Shown here: piece after piece, positions 10,025 through 19,220 of the stretch
Layout of the letters: each line of letters starts with the position of its first letter
Numbering within the stretch: the stretch's first letter is position 1
Source of the DNA: Flagellimonas chongwuensis
Lineage (GTDB): Bacteria; Bacteroidota; Bacteroidia; Flavobacteriales; Flavobacteriaceae
Reading direction: 5' to 3'
Length of the DNA stretch: 64,000 bases
Assembly (NCBI RefSeq): GCF_013376415.1
Contig: NZ_WYET01000003.1
Coordinates: 62,001-126,000 of the forward strand
The notes under the pieces: model-generated
Seen by the model: only the letters and a program-made list of their open reading frames with translations
Database searches by the model: none
Told to the model about the DNA's origin: nothing
Program-made: the position numbers and the translations under genes

Positions 10025-11257
10025 CTAATCTTCAAATTCTTCCTTGAGGATACGAACGACTTCTTGAATTGTTTCCTCTTCTAAATCGGTTCGCTTCGCC
10101 AAATCTTTTACATCTTGTTCCAGAACGCTACGTGCGGTATCCAATCCTATTTTCTTGAACTCTTCGATTACCCAGCCTTCGATTTCATCGGAAAACTCGG
10201 TCAACTCCACATCTTCCTCAACGCCTTCACGGAACACATCTATTTCATAACCAGTCAATTGACCAGCCAAACGTATGTTGTGCCCACCTCTACCAATAGC
10301 CTTGGAAACCTCCTCTGGCTTTAGGTATACTTGTGCTGTTTTTTTCTCATCGTTTAGTTTAACGGATGATACTCTTGCAGGACTTAAAGCCCTAGTCACC
10401 ATCAATTGCGGGTTGTTGGTCCAATTGATCACGTCAATATTTTCATTGCCCAATTCCCGTACAATTCCATGGATTCTTGAACCCTTCATACCCACACAGG
10501 CACCCACGGGATCAATTCTATCATCATAGGAGTCAACAGCAACTTTCGCTTTTTCACCTGGGATACGAACTGCTTTTTTAATGGTAATCAAACCATCGAA
10601 CACCTCTGGAATCTCTTGGAAGAACAATTGCTCCAAGAAAATCGGCGATGTTCTGGACATGATAATGGCCGGCTTGTTTCCTTTAAGTTCCACACTTTCG
10701 ATGATTCCTCGAACGTTATCTCCCTTTCGGAAAAAGTCGGAAGGTATCTGCTTTTCCTTTGGAAGGATGATTTCGTTTCCTTCGTCATCCAATAAAATTA
10801 CCGCACGGTGCCTAATATGATGAACCTCAGCAGTATAAATCTCACCCTCCAAGTCTTTGAATTGCTTGTAGATGGTGGTATTGTCGTGCTCATGTATCTT
10901 GGATATCAAGTTTTGGCGCAATGCCAGAATAGCTCTTCTCCCAAGATCAATAAGCTTTACCTCTTCCGACACATCCTCCCCTACTTCAAAATCGGGCTCG
11001 ATTTTTCTAGCTTCGGACAAGGATATTTCCTCGTTGGGCTCTTCCACCTCCCCATCTTCAACCACCACACGGTTTCTCCATATTTCCAAATCCCCTTTAT
11101 CGGGGTTGATAATGATATCAAAATTGTCGTCAGAACCAAACTTTTTCTTTAACGCACTTCGGAAGACTTCTTCCAAAATCGCCATAAGGGTCACCCTGTC
11201 AATAAACTTATCGTCCTTAAACTCCGAAAAGGATTCGATGAGCGCTAGGTTTTCCAT
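10025..11257 (-). CDS. nusA: Transcription termination/antitermination factor NusA
   Basis: NusA binds RNA polymerase and RNA to control pausing, termination and antitermination. The 410-residue protein shows the N-terminal polymerase-binding domain (MENLALIESFSEFKDDKFID), an S1 domain around 135-200, and two KH domains around 235-345 (GVCVGMKGSRIHGIVREL-like and GRGGHNIRLAGQLTG). A short acidic C-terminus ends in EEFED. It lacks the C-terminal acidic repeats of the longer E. coli protein, as is usual outside gammaproteobacteria. It sits between rimP (12-base gap) and infB. Confidence 0.96.
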   Translation of the reverse strand: MENLALIESFSEFKDDKFIDRVTLMAILEEVFRSALKKKFGSDDNFDIIINPDKGDLEIWRNRVVVEDGEVEEPNEEISLSEARKIEPDFEVGEDVSEEVKLIDLGRRAILALRQNLISKIHEHDNTTIYKQFKDLEGEIYTAEVHHIRHRAVILLDDEGNEIILPKEKQIPSDFFRKGDNVRGIIESVELKGNKPAIIMSRTSPIFLEQLFFQEIPEVFDGLITIKKAVRIPGEKAKVAVDSYDDRIDPVGACVGMKGSRIHGIVRELGNENIDVINWTNNPQLMVTRALSPARVSSVKLNDEKKTAQVYLKPEEVSKAIGRGGHNIRLAGQLTGYEIDVFREGVEEDVELTEFSDEIEGWVIEEFKKIGLDTARSVLEQDVKDLAKRTDLEEETIQEVVRILKEEFED

Positions 11258-11269
11258 TTTCTACTACAA

Positions 11270-11731
11270 TTAAAATTTTAATTTAACTTTTGCCTCTTGA
11301 ATGTCAGAAAAGGCGATTTCCTGCTTTTTCTGTACTGTAACTTTTCCTTTACCCACGGGTTTGGGCTCACGAGCCTTCCACTCCAAGGTAATGCTATCTG
11401 TCGAGGTCGCCACCAATGTACCCTCCAATTGCTCGGAGCCGGTCTTGACCTGTAATTTTCTTCCAACATTTTTATTGTACTGACGGGGCAACCTTAACGG
11501 CGAAGTAGCTCCGGCCGATGTAACCTCCAAGGAAAAATCCTCTTCCTCGCGATCCAAATTATGTTCAATGGCCCTACTAATGTTCATACAGTCTTGCAGA
11601 CTCACCCCTTCATCACCATCCAAAACCACTTTGATACTGTTGTCGCCGCCCATTTTAAAATCTACCAAGAACAAGGAAGAGTGCTCTTCCAACGCCTTGC
11701 CCAGCAACGATTCCACTTTATCCTTCAACAT
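11270..11731 (-). CDS. rimP: Ribosome maturation factor RimP
   Basis: RimP helps 30S subunit maturation and is usually the gene before nusA, as here. I start it at the ATG 11731-11729 (MLKDKVESLLGKALEEHSSL), giving 153 residues, the normal family length. An upstream TTG would add twelve hydrophobic residues that look like untranslated leader and overlap a hairpin. The N-terminal alpha/beta domain (LFLVDFKMGGDNSIKVVLDG, then a DCMNISRAIEHNLD helix) and the C-terminal SH3-like barrel are recognisable, with the ATSPLRLPRQYNKNVGR segment between them. First gene of rimP-nusA-infB. Confidence 0.93.
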   Translation of the reverse strand: MLKDKVESLLGKALEEHSSLFLVDFKMGGDNSIKVVLDGDEGVSLQDCMNISRAIEHNLDREEEDFSLEVTSAGATSPLRLPRQYNKNVGRKLQVKTGSEQLEGTLVATSTDSITLEWKAREPKPVGKGKVTVQKKQEIAFSDIQEAKVKLKF

Positions 11732-11755
11732 AAAAATGAGAAATAAGTAATAAAA

Positions 11756-11776
11756 GAGGGGACTCAAGGTCCCCTC
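11756..11776 (-). terminator. Hairpin plus T-run in the rimP leader, possible attenuator
   Basis: On the minus strand a 7-bp stem (GAGGGGA / TCCCCTC) with a 7-base loop is followed by TTTTATTACTTATTT. It lies between the predicted promoter and the rimP ATG, ending 24 bases before the ATG. The shape is that of a weak intrinsic terminator, so it may attenuate the operon, or it may simply be leader structure. Confidence 0.5.
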
Positions 11777-11805
11777 ATGAATACTTTTATATCCGTTCAG
11801 TTTTG

Positions 11806-11837
11806 CAAATATACAATAAATAATATCGCATGTGCAA
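11806..11837 (-). promoter_or_regulatory. Promoter of the rimP-nusA-infB operon
   Basis: On the minus strand TTG (complement of 11835-11837) is followed after 21 bases by TATATTTG (complement of 11806-11813), a perfect -7 box. The predicted start is near 11799, giving a leader of about 70 bases. Confidence 0.75.
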
Positions 11838-12027
11838 CCCCATCCCGAACAAAAATAAGTTGCCCCCTATCTATTTTTCAATGAATTACCACAATCAAGA
11901 GAAAGAAAAGGAATTATCTATGGTCTACTATGTTGTGTCAAAAAGCCAATATCGCTACCCATTGGCACTCCATTCTCCAGATATGATCATGTTAACACTC
12001 CTTTTACAACCGTTCACAACAAATATT
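11838..12027. other. Intergenic stretch with no supported gene
   Basis: Together with the flanking promoters this makes a gene-free gap of about 345 bases between rimP and the next plus-strand gene. A 73-codon open frame at 11830-12051 has no signal sequence, no recognisable family and no promoter, and I do not accept it. I see no RNA gene or repeat here. Confidence 0.5.
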
Positions 12028-12056
12028 TTGAAGCCTCCGTGCACCAGTTAATTTTG
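12028..12056 (+). promoter_or_regulatory. Promoter of the large secreted lectin-domain gene
   Basis: TTG at 12028-12030 is followed after 18 bases by TAATTTTG at 12049-12056, a perfect TAnnTTTG box. The predicted start is near 12062, so the ATG at 12077 would have a very short leader and the ATG at 12107 a leader of about 45 bases. Confidence 0.65.
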
Positions 12057-12076
12057 TGCAACATTGAAATAAACAC

Positions 12077-15000
12077 ATGGGCACAACCTCGTTCTTCAAT
12101 AAAAAGATGAATCATTTTCCCAGTGAATGGATGCTGATCTTGGCATTTTTCCTATTGGGAACCTTTCTTTCATTTTCACAGACCACCATATGGAGCGAAA
12201 ATTTTAACAGCTACTCCGACAACATACAATCAGGAACGGCAACAGGCCCTTCCGCCACAGGATGGACCACAAACCTAGGAAATAGATTATCCGTAAACAA
12301 CAATGCTTTAAGAGGAAGAAACCTTGACGCAGAAGGTATTTGGCAAGTGAACCCTATAGACATATCCAGCTACGATTTCGTATCCTTTAGAATGGAAACT
12401 CGGGTGAACGACCAAAGTCAGATGGATAATGGAAGTGACTATTTCATTGGCGAATATCGCATTGACGGAGGTTCTTGGCAACAATTTGTAAACGTATCCG
12501 GCTCCGCATCCAACCCATTGAGCCCATCTTATACAGTAAACATCTCCTCAACAGGCAGCTCGAGTCTACAAATTAGGGTCCGTATGATGAATCATGATAA
12601 CGTGGAACAATATTTTATTGACAACGTTACGGTTCAGGCCGCTTCCGGACTCTGCAATGGCGAAGTCGATTTTGAGTTTTACGACAGCTCCCCCTCGGGA
12701 AGCACCGTAGACAATATTCCGACAAGCGGCTTTCTTGGCTCGGGCACTTTTACCAGTTTTGACGTGGACGCCCTTCAAAATCAAGAGGACCCCGGGGATA
12801 CCGACAATTTCAGTATCAGATATACAGGATTTATCCAAATCGATACACAGGGAACCTATACTTTCTACACTACTTCCGATGATGGCTCAAAGTTATACAT
12901 CAACGGGACCCAAGTGGTTAATAACGATGGTGCACATGGCTCCCAAGAACGTTCGGGTACCATAACTTTATCTCCCGGACTTCACGATATCACCGTGCTA
13001 TTCTTTGAAAACGGCGGAGGGGAAAATCTATCGGTAGCATATCAAGGGCCCTCTATAGGCAAACAAAACATTCCTTTTTCCAAATTATACTCCACTTGTA
13101 GTGTCGGGGCTTCCGACCTTGATGGTGACGGAATTGACGATGTAACCGATATCGATGATGACAATGATGGCATCCTCGACACCAACGAATGTGGAGGCGC
13201 CAGCGGAAACTTTGTTCAAACGGCGACCAATGTGCAATATTTTAGAGACCCATCCAATGCGGAAGGTAACCCAGGCACCTCTTATGCCTATAACTCCACA
13301 TCTACATATGAAGGTCAATCCATTATATCATTTCAGTTTGCCAACCCAATTCCAATAGGAACCACAGTAAGTGTATTCTTATCTGCAGCCTCGGGCACTT
13401 GCGATATGCAGATTCAGTATTCGAACGGCAATTATTTGGCTGCCGCGAATGGGATTCCTTCGGGGTCCATTACAGAAATAACCTTTAATGTTTCGCAAAG
13501 TAATTTTCAATCCTTTAGGGTAATGGCATACCAAACAGGAGCTAGAGTTCACGGTGCCAGTTATGGCGGCACAGTTGATTGCACAACGGTTGATACAGAT
13601 GGCGATGGTATTCCAAACTATCAAGACTTGGACAGTGATGGAGATGGCATACCGGACAATGTGGAGGCTCAAACATCTTTAAACTATATAGCACCTTCGG
13701 GGATAGATGCCAATAACAATGGTCTGGACGATGCCTACGAAAGTAGCGGAATCACCCCTGTAGATACCGATGGGGATGGAGTACCTGATTTTATGGATTT
13801 GGATTCTGACAATGACAGCACCCCGGACACAACGGAAGCTGCCCTAACCCTTTCAGGTTCTGACAGTGACGGTGATGGTTTGGATAATAATATCGACACT
13901 ACAACCGGATATGCCGACCCAGGAGGAACCATAGACAATCCACTGAGCACCAATGGTGGCTCTTTGATATTGCCAGATTCTGATGGTGATGTTGCCTCAG
14001 GAGGGGATTTGGATTTTAGGGACGATACTTTTGACGATAACGACCCACCATCCATAACCGCAACCGGAAACCAAACATTTTGTCCAGGCGACCCAATTCC
14101 CGTGGTAGAAAGCGTAGAAATCACAGATACCGACAGCAGTACTTTGGACGCTGTTTACATCCAAGTAACTTCCAACTATGATGTTTCCGGGGATATTTTG
14201 AGTTTAACCGGAACACACCCTAACATTACAGCCAGTTGGGACACTTCGGAAGGAAGACTTTTCTTGGAAGGCCCGGCAACCTTGTCCGAATTTGAAGCTG
14301 CCATAAGCGATGTTGTATTTCAAACCACAGCTACGGTAAGCGGCGGCGACACTCGAACATTTTCCATAGTAATGAACGAGGCCAACTATTTGGAATCGAC
14401 AGGACACTATTATGAATACGTGGCCGCAGAGGGAATCACATGGACAGCCGCCAGGGATGCGGCCGCGCTAAGAACATTCTATGGCCTACAGGGGTACTTG
14501 GCAACTATCTCTGTTCAGGACGAATCCGACCTCTTAGGCTCGCAGGCACCGGGAGCGGGATGGATAGGGGCCAGTGATGCCACAACCGAAGGAGATTGGT
14601 ATTGGGTAACCGGACCTGAAGCAGGAACTCTGTTTTGGAGAGGCGGCGCAGGGGGCACAGCATTTGGATATGAATTCTGGAACTCAGGGGAACCCAATAA
14701 TTCCGGAGATGAAGACTATGCACACATTACAGCGCCTGGCGTTGGATTACCTGGATCCTGGAACGACCTCTCCAATACCGGTGCAGCCAGTGGCGATTAT
14801 CAACCCAAAGGATATTTGGTAGAATATGGCGGTATGCCCGGCGACCCGCCATACCCAAATTTGGCGGCGACTACAACAATAACGGTAGAAACGGAAGCAC
14901 CCACAGCTAGTGCTCCCTCGCCCATTGCAGTAAATTGTGCCTCGGATATTCCAACACCAGATATAACTATAATCACAGATGAGGCCGATAATTGCGACCC

Positions 15001-15478
15001 GAACCCTACAGTTACATTTGTGAGCGATGTAAGCGATGGTGGAAGCAATCCTGAAATAATTACTCGAACATACAGGATTACGGATGAGGCAGGAAACACT
15101 TTTGATGTTGAACAGACAATCACCGTAACTCCATTTACCATTTCCAGCCAACCAACGGACCAAACCGTAGTTATCGGAAACAATGGTGCTTTTTCCGTTA
15201 CCGCAAACAATGTTGACACCTACCAATGGCAGGTAAGTACGGACGGCGGAAGCAACTTTGCACCTATCGTTGACGGAGCTGAGTATTCGGGAACCCAGAC
15301 AGCGAACCTTACTGTAACCGCTCCGGATTCCTCTAAAAACGGCTATGTCTACCGAGTACTTGTATCGAATTCTGCAGGAAGTTGCACACCGCTCGAATCA
15401 AACCAAGCAACCTTGACAATGAAAGCTGGCAGAGTGATAACCAACCGAGGCATTACCTATCGGGTGAACAACAATTAG
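12077..15478 (+). CDS. Large secreted multidomain protein: PA14, TSP3-type calcium repeats, C-type lectin-like domain
   Basis: The 1133-residue product has a signal peptide ending near FLSFSQ (about residue 35); a start at Met11 is equally possible. In order I see a beta-sandwich region (36-190) and a PA14 domain (about 200-340, with [19 protein letters not shown]). Asp-rich TSP3-type calcium repeats such as [20 protein letters not shown] occur at about 345-372 and 500-655. A cadherin/SMP-like stretch is followed by a C-type lectin-like domain (about 773-920) with the ligand motifs EPN (872-874) and WND (895-897). HYR-like and Ig-like domains close the protein. It probably binds sugars at the cell surface. 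No type IX secretion C-terminal domain is evident; the end is a short basic tail. Confidence 0.8.
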   Translation: MGTTSFFNKKMNHFPSEWMLILAFFLLGTFLSFSQTTIWSENFNSYSDNIQSGTATGPSATGWTTNLGNRLSVNNNALRGRNLDAEGIWQVNPIDISSYDFVSFRMETRVNDQSQMDNGSDYFIGEYRIDGGSWQQFVNVSGSASNPLSPSYTVNISSTGSSSLQIRVRMMNHDNVEQYFIDNVTVQAASGLCNGEVDFEFYDSSPSGSTVDNIPTSGFLGSGTFTSFDVDALQNQEDPGDTDNFSIRYTGFIQIDTQGTYTFYTTSDDGSKLYINGTQVVNNDGAHGSQERSGTITLSPGLHDITVLFFENGGGENLSVAYQGPSIGKQNIPFSKLYSTCSVGASDLDGDGIDDVTDIDDDNDGILDTNECGGASGNFVQTATNVQYFRDPSNAEGNPGTSYAYNSTSTYEGQSIISFQFANPIPIGTTVSVFLSAASGTCDMQIQYSNGNYLAAANGIPSGSITEITFNVSQSNFQSFRVMAYQTGARVHGASYGGTVDCTTVDTDGDGIPNYQDLDSDGDGIPDNVEAQTSLNYIAPSGIDANNNGLDDAYESSGITPVDTDGDGVPDFMDLDSDNDSTPDTTEAALTLSGSDSDGDGLDNNIDTTTGYADPGGTIDNPLSTNGGSLILPDSDGDVASGGDLDFRDDTFDDNDPPSITATGNQTFCPGDPIPVVESVEITDTDSSTLDAVYIQVTSNYDVSGDILSLTGTHPNITASWDTSEGRLFLEGPATLSEFEAAISDVVFQTTATVSGGDTRTFSIVMNEANYLESTGHYYEYVAAEGITWTAARDAAALRTFYGLQGYLATISVQDESDLLGSQAPGAGWIGASDATTEGDWYWVTGPEAGTLFWRGGAGGTAFGYEFWNSGEPNNSGDEDYAHITAPGVGLPGSWNDLSNTGAASGDYQPKGYLVEYGGMPGDPPYPNLAATTTITVETEAPTASAPSPIAVNCASDIPTPDITIITDEADNCDPNPTVTFVSDVSDGGSNPEIITRTYRITDEAGNTFDVEQTITVTPFTISSQPTDQTVVIGNNGAFSVTANNVDTYQWQVSTDGGSNFAPIVDGAEYSGTQTANLTVTAPDSSKNGYVYRVLVSNSAGSCTPLESNQATLTMKAGRVITNRGITYRVNNN

Positions 15479-15525
15479 CAAAGACAGAAACAATACTTTT
15501 TTAGACTGATTTTTGGCTTTTCTTC

Positions 15526-16656
15526 ATGAAGAAGAAAACACCATATCTTTACCATATGGTACTTTTAAAAAATCCAAAGGTCAAGCACTACGTGAAACGC
15601 ATACTGCCCTTTGGGATTATTTGGCTGGTCTTGAGCTGGTTTATACTGCTCATAGAGTCCATGGCCATGGGTTATGAAAATCAACGACCAGAAACGGACA
15701 TCACCGTTACCTGGAACATTCTCCTTTTTGCCTCCATAGCCGTTTTTTTGGTAGGTATGGTAATGGGCACTGTGGAAGTATCTTGGCTGAGCAAGCTTTT
15801 TAAAAACAAAGCATTTTGGAAAAAAATCCTTTACAAAATGGGGTTTTACCTTCTTTTTATGCTTGTCATCAATTTAGTGACATTTCCTATTGCAGCGAGC
15901 ATAGAGCTTGACTCCACCCTTATGGACGCGGAGGTATGGCAAAAATTTTCAAATTATATTGAGAGTCCTACTTTTTTAAGCACAATGGTCTCCCTAACAT
16001 TTAGCATTTTTGTTTCCTTACTTTATTCAGGTATCAGCGAACATCTGGGACACAATGTCTTGATCAACTTTTTTATGGGAAAGTACCATCGGGCCAAAGA
16101 AGAGTTCCGTGTTTTTATGTTTTTGGATATGAAATCTTCCACCTCCCTCGCTGAACAACTGGGACACAAAAAATATTTTCAATTTTTAAGCGATTATTAC
16201 AATCAACTATCCAATGCGATAATTCAATGTAAAGGAGAAGTGTACCAATATGTGGGCGATGAGATTGTAGTTACTTGGGAGAAAAGCGATGGCTTACAGA
16301 ACAACAACTGCATTCGCTGTTTTTATGCTATGAAACAGTCCCTGCTAAAAAAGTCGACCTATTTTGAAAACACCTACGGCCTAACCCCCTCATTTAGGGC
16401 AGGACTGCATCTTGGACAAGTGACCACGGGAGAAATAGGGGCCCTTAAAAAAGAAATCTTCTTTACCGGCGATGTTCTAAATGTTACCGCACGTATCCAA
16501 AAACTGTGCAAACCCTTGAAACAGGATATTATCGTTTCCGAACAACTGGCCGAACAACTTAAGGGTAACGGACTGAGTTTTGAATCCTTGGGAAGCACGG
16601 AGCTAGAAGGTAGAAAAAAAACTGAAAAACTCTTTGCCCCTAAGTTTACTTCATGA
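15526..16656 (+). CDS. Membrane-bound class III adenylate/guanylate cyclase
   Basis: This 376-residue protein has four hydrophobic helices in residues 25-180 and then a cytosolic class III nucleotide cyclase domain. The two metal-binding aspartates are visible as FLDMKSST (Asp201) and YVGDEIV (Asp245). The transition-state pair appears in GDVLNVTARIQ (Asn319 and Arg323). The substrate-specifying residues cannot be assigned safely without alignment, so cAMP or cGMP is open. Cyclases of this architecture occur in Bacteroidota, where the cAMP circuit is poorly known. It is 47 bases after the lectin-domain gene on the same strand and converges on the esterase. No sensor domain other than the membrane part is present. 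Confidence 0.85.
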   Translation: MKKKTPYLYHMVLLKNPKVKHYVKRILPFGIIWLVLSWFILLIESMAMGYENQRPETDITVTWNILLFASIAVFLVGMVMGTVEVSWLSKLFKNKAFWKKILYKMGFYLLFMLVINLVTFPIAASIELDSTLMDAEVWQKFSNYIESPTFLSTMVSLTFSIFVSLLYSGISEHLGHNVLINFFMGKYHRAKEEFRVFMFLDMKSSTSLAEQLGHKKYFQFLSDYYNQLSNAIIQCKGEVYQYVGDEIVVTWEKSDGLQNNNCIRCFYAMKQSLLKKSTYFENTYGLTPSFRAGLHLGQVTTGEIGALKKEIFFTGDVLNVTARIQKLCKPLKQDIIVSEQLAEQLKGNGLSFESLGSTELEGRKKTEKLFAPKFTS

Positions 16657-16667
16657 AAAATATCGGG

Positions 16668-18179
16668 TCAGTGTTGGGTTAAAAACCAAAATTCCTCCAA
16701 ATATTTAGAACTTGATTTTAACTCACCAGTTTCAAAGATCAATAATTTACCTTCATCCTGATTGTAACTGCTCCACTGTGGCAACCCTTCTCCATTGGGA
16801 TTTCCCGTTTTGACAAAATTAATCCAGTAAGCAGACATTTGGTCCTCAAGCTTGCGTTCCTCGGTTTGCCACGACCTGTCCCATTGATCTAGCGTATGTA
16901 ATGCGAACGGCACTTCAGAAGTATGGAAGGCTCCGTAATTTGGAAAACCCGGTTTATCGGTAGGGACATGGGTAAACTCATATAACCAAACATCCCTGTC
17001 CATATATGTTCCCAACAAGTAAGATGGCAATCCGGCAAAGCTCAGAAGGTTCATTTTTTGTTGTGATTGAAGTGCCTCTTCATTATTTCCAGCAGGAAAC
17101 ATTTCTAAGAACTCGTGGGCATTTCCGCCAAATCTTTCATTGGCCATCGATGTGAAGCTTTCCATTGTCACCTCTCCCATAGGCAAAAGGTTGGAATCAC
17201 CGGTAACCCAGCCTGTAAGTACCTTTACTTGATTATGATTTCCTTCTTTGAAATGTTCAAACAAATCCTTTGGCAAAAAATAGTCATCCAACACCACCCC
17301 GAAGCGACCTAAATCGCTGTTATTGCTCAACTCCTGTAATTGTGCCGCGGGCATTGCTCGTAATTCGTCAATAGAAGTAGCATTTACCGATTCCATAAAC
17401 TTAACACCCTGTTCTTCCGCCGTTGCTAAATCTTGCATTAAACGACCACCCAAAATGCCTCCACTCTGACAAATGGCCTTGTTGAAATATCCGCTTGCCA
17501 ATGGAGAAGCAATTTGGGCATTCACACTAAACGACCCCGCAGACTGGCCCGCAATCGTAACATTGTTCGGGTCGCCACCGAAAGCGGCAATGTTTTTCTG
17601 AATCCATTTCAGCCCTTCCAATTGATCCATAAAACCATAATTGCCCGATGCTCCGTGACCGGATTCTTCGCTCAATTCTGGATGGGCCATAAACCCGAGC
17701 ACTCCTACCCTATAATTCAAACTCACGAACACTACGCCTTGTTCAGCCATTTGTTGCCCATCATAAATATCACAATTGGCACTTCCTGAACTTAATCCGC
17801 CTCCATAAATCCAGACAAACACAGGCAATTTTTCATCATGTGCCTTCGCTGGCGTCCATATATTGAGATAAAGACAATCTTCGCTCAATGGTTCGGGCTT
17901 GGCAATAAACTCTTCTGTCCAGCATAAAAAGGGCTCTGGTGTATTTTGAATGGGACTAGGCCCAAACTCTTTGGTTTGTTTTACACCTTTCCAATTTTGA
18001 ACAGGCTGTGGAGCTTTCCACCGTAATGCCCCAACTGGCGGCTCTGCAAACGGAATTCCTTTGAATATGTGAATATCTTCATTTGAATATCCTTCCACTT
18101 TGCCATTTTGGGTCTCTACTATGTTTTGACCATAACCTGCAAAGGATACAGTAATGAATAGGAAAATTAGCTTTCTCAT
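16668..18179 (-). CDS. Secreted type B carboxylesterase
   Basis: Alpha/beta-hydrolase of the carboxylesterase type B family, likely exported and hydrolysing ester bonds of small substrates. I start it at ATG 18179 (MRKLIFLFITVSFAGYGQ, a clean signal peptide), giving 503 residues. The ATG eight codons upstream would put charged residues before the signal. Family marks are KGIPFAEPPVGALRW, the EDCLYLNIW signature, the oxyanion loop YGGGLSSGSA and the nucleophile elbow AGQSAGSF (Ser213). The acid and histidine are probably within the C-terminal third (a candidate is FHTSEVPFALH). It stands alone, converging on the cyclase gene. The physiological substrate is unknown. Confidence 0.88.
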   Translation of the reverse strand: MRKLIFLFITVSFAGYGQNIVETQNGKVEGYSNEDIHIFKGIPFAEPPVGALRWKAPQPVQNWKGVKQTKEFGPSPIQNTPEPFLCWTEEFIAKPEPLSEDCLYLNIWTPAKAHDEKLPVFVWIYGGGLSSGSANCDIYDGQQMAEQGVVFVSLNYRVGVLGFMAHPELSEESGHGASGNYGFMDQLEGLKWIQKNIAAFGGDPNNVTIAGQSAGSFSVNAQIASPLASGYFNKAICQSGGILGGRLMQDLATAEEQGVKFMESVNATSIDELRAMPAAQLQELSNNSDLGRFGVVLDDYFLPKDLFEHFKEGNHNQVKVLTGWVTGDSNLLPMGEVTMESFTSMANERFGGNAHEFLEMFPAGNNEEALQSQQKMNLLSFAGLPSYLLGTYMDRDVWLYEFTHVPTDKPGFPNYGAFHTSEVPFALHTLDQWDRSWQTEERKLEDQMSAYWINFVKTGNPNGEGLPQWSSYNQDEGKLLIFETGELKSSSKYLEEFWFLTQH

Positions 18180-18263
18180 GAGGTTGAAATGATTTGTTCT
18201 CACTGCAAAAGATACTGCTTTAAGAATTATGGGGGAAATTTCAATGCTTGGACAAATACAATG

Positions 18264-18296
18264 AACCCCGTAAATTTAAATTTACGGGGTTTTTTA
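18264..18296 (+). terminator. Strong hairpin with T-run facing the plus strand
   Basis: A perfect 14-bp palindrome (AACCCCGTAAATTT and its complement) is followed by a run of six T on the plus strand. The neighbouring genes run on the minus strand, where the sequence after the stem (TTCATTGTATTTG) is a poor T-run. It probably still ends the DUF1963 transcript, but its best orientation is plus. Confidence 0.65.
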
Positions 18297-18320
18297 TTGC
18301 TATTCAGATGCTTTGCCCTG

Positions 18321-19148
18321 CTAAGAGGTTATTTCAATATCGCCATAATATTCTTTTGACTTTTCGTCCTGCCAAACATAAAGGTTTAAAAAACAATCAT
18401 AATTCCATGGTGGCTCAAAACCAAAAAAGCTTGGATAAAAATTAGGATCATCTCCATCCTCCCCTTGGTAGTATCGCGGCTTTCCAAAAAAGTATTCATC
18501 TGGAAGACTGCCAAGATGATCATATAAAGTGAAGCTTCCTGCTTCTTTTTGTAAAAGCCCCTCTAGCCTTTCCAGGATATCTGCTCCCATAATGGTGGCT
18601 AGATGGCAATCTGAATATTTATCTTTGGCTTTGATCCACCACCCAATAAGATCCTCCTGCATATAAAGTTCCTCACTCTTGCCTCTTAGGTCCATTACTT
18701 GAGACTTTCCATATTCATCCCCATTAGGGTATTCCCGTATTTTTAAATCATCAACAGGGCCGTCATAAAAAAACACCTCAGATTCCACACCGTCAACATC
18801 TACAAAAAAATAATAAATCCCAGAGTCTTTGGGAACCTCGTTAAAAATGTCATGTGGCTTAATTTCGGCTAGATTGAACTGGCCCGCAAATATCATATCC
18901 TCAGGAAACTCCAACGAATCCGGCAGGTGCGGGAGCCCGTACAGTTTTGTGGTTCCCAATGGCACCTCTTCTTCAGAACCATACATTTCAAATTGTGGAA
19001 CCAAATAATACTTCAACCAATTTTTAAGGTAGTCTTTGAGACTTTCGGAACTCAATTCGGTCCCGGCGCTTTCATTGAAGGCCTCAATGTTCGCTTCGTT
19101 AAAGTCAAAGCCATCTATCGCAGCTTTTGCTTTTGCCAATACATTCAT
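18321..19148 (-). CDS. DUF1963 (YwqG-like) protein, paralogue 1
   Basis: This 275-residue cytosolic protein of the DUF1963/YwqG family has no known biochemical function. Family marks are the early PLGTTKLYGLPHLPDSLEFP segment, FAGQFNLAEIKPHD, a GIYYFFVDVDG strand, and the late LPDEYFFGKPRYYQGEDGDD motif. There is no signal peptide or membrane helix. It is the downstream member of a tandem pair with the gene at 19221-20219; the two share these motifs and the first ~20 residues (AIDGFDFNE versus VLDNFDFNE). A 28-base element upstream of the start is repeated exactly upstream of the paralogue. YwqG-like proteins are sometimes found in toxin-immunity settings, but I see no toxin gene here. Confidence 0.82.
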   Translation of the reverse strand: MNVLAKAKAAIDGFDFNEANIEAFNESAGTELSSESLKDYLKNWLKYYLVPQFEMYGSEEEVPLGTTKLYGLPHLPDSLEFPEDMIFAGQFNLAEIKPHDIFNEVPKDSGIYYFFVDVDGVESEVFFYDGPVDDLKIREYPNGDEYGKSQVMDLRGKSEELYMQEDLIGWWIKAKDKYSDCHLATIMGADILERLEGLLQKEAGSFTLYDHLGSLPDEYFFGKPRYYQGEDGDDPNFYPSFFGFEPPWNYDCFLNLYVWQDEKSKEYYGDIEITS

Positions 19149-19170
19149 GCGTTTTTGTATTATAAGTAGA

Positions 19171-19198
19171 TTAATAAAAGATTTGGGGTAAATGCTGC
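19171..19198. repeat. 28-base upstream element, copy 1 of a direct repeat
   Basis: This sequence is identical over 28 bases to 20240-20267. It lies 22 bases upstream of the paralogue 1 start codon, and its partner lies 20 bases upstream of the paralogue 2 start. It is either a retained regulatory site or a leftover of the gene duplication. Confidence 0.85.
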
Positions 19199-19220
19199 AT
19201 TTCTGAAATAAAAGAATGAT

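Noticed and set aside
11732..11767. Extended rimP start at TTG 11767
   Set aside because: It adds twelve hydrophobic residues encoded by the leader hairpin region; the ATG at 11731 gives the normal family length.
11830..12051. 73-codon open frame between rimP and the lectin-domain gene
   Set aside because: No family, no signal peptide, no promoter, and it overlaps two predicted promoters of the neighbours.
14747..15226. 159-codon minus-strand open frame inside the lectin-domain gene
   Set aside because: Shadow of a long, well-supported coding region; the product is Cys- and Arg-rich noise.
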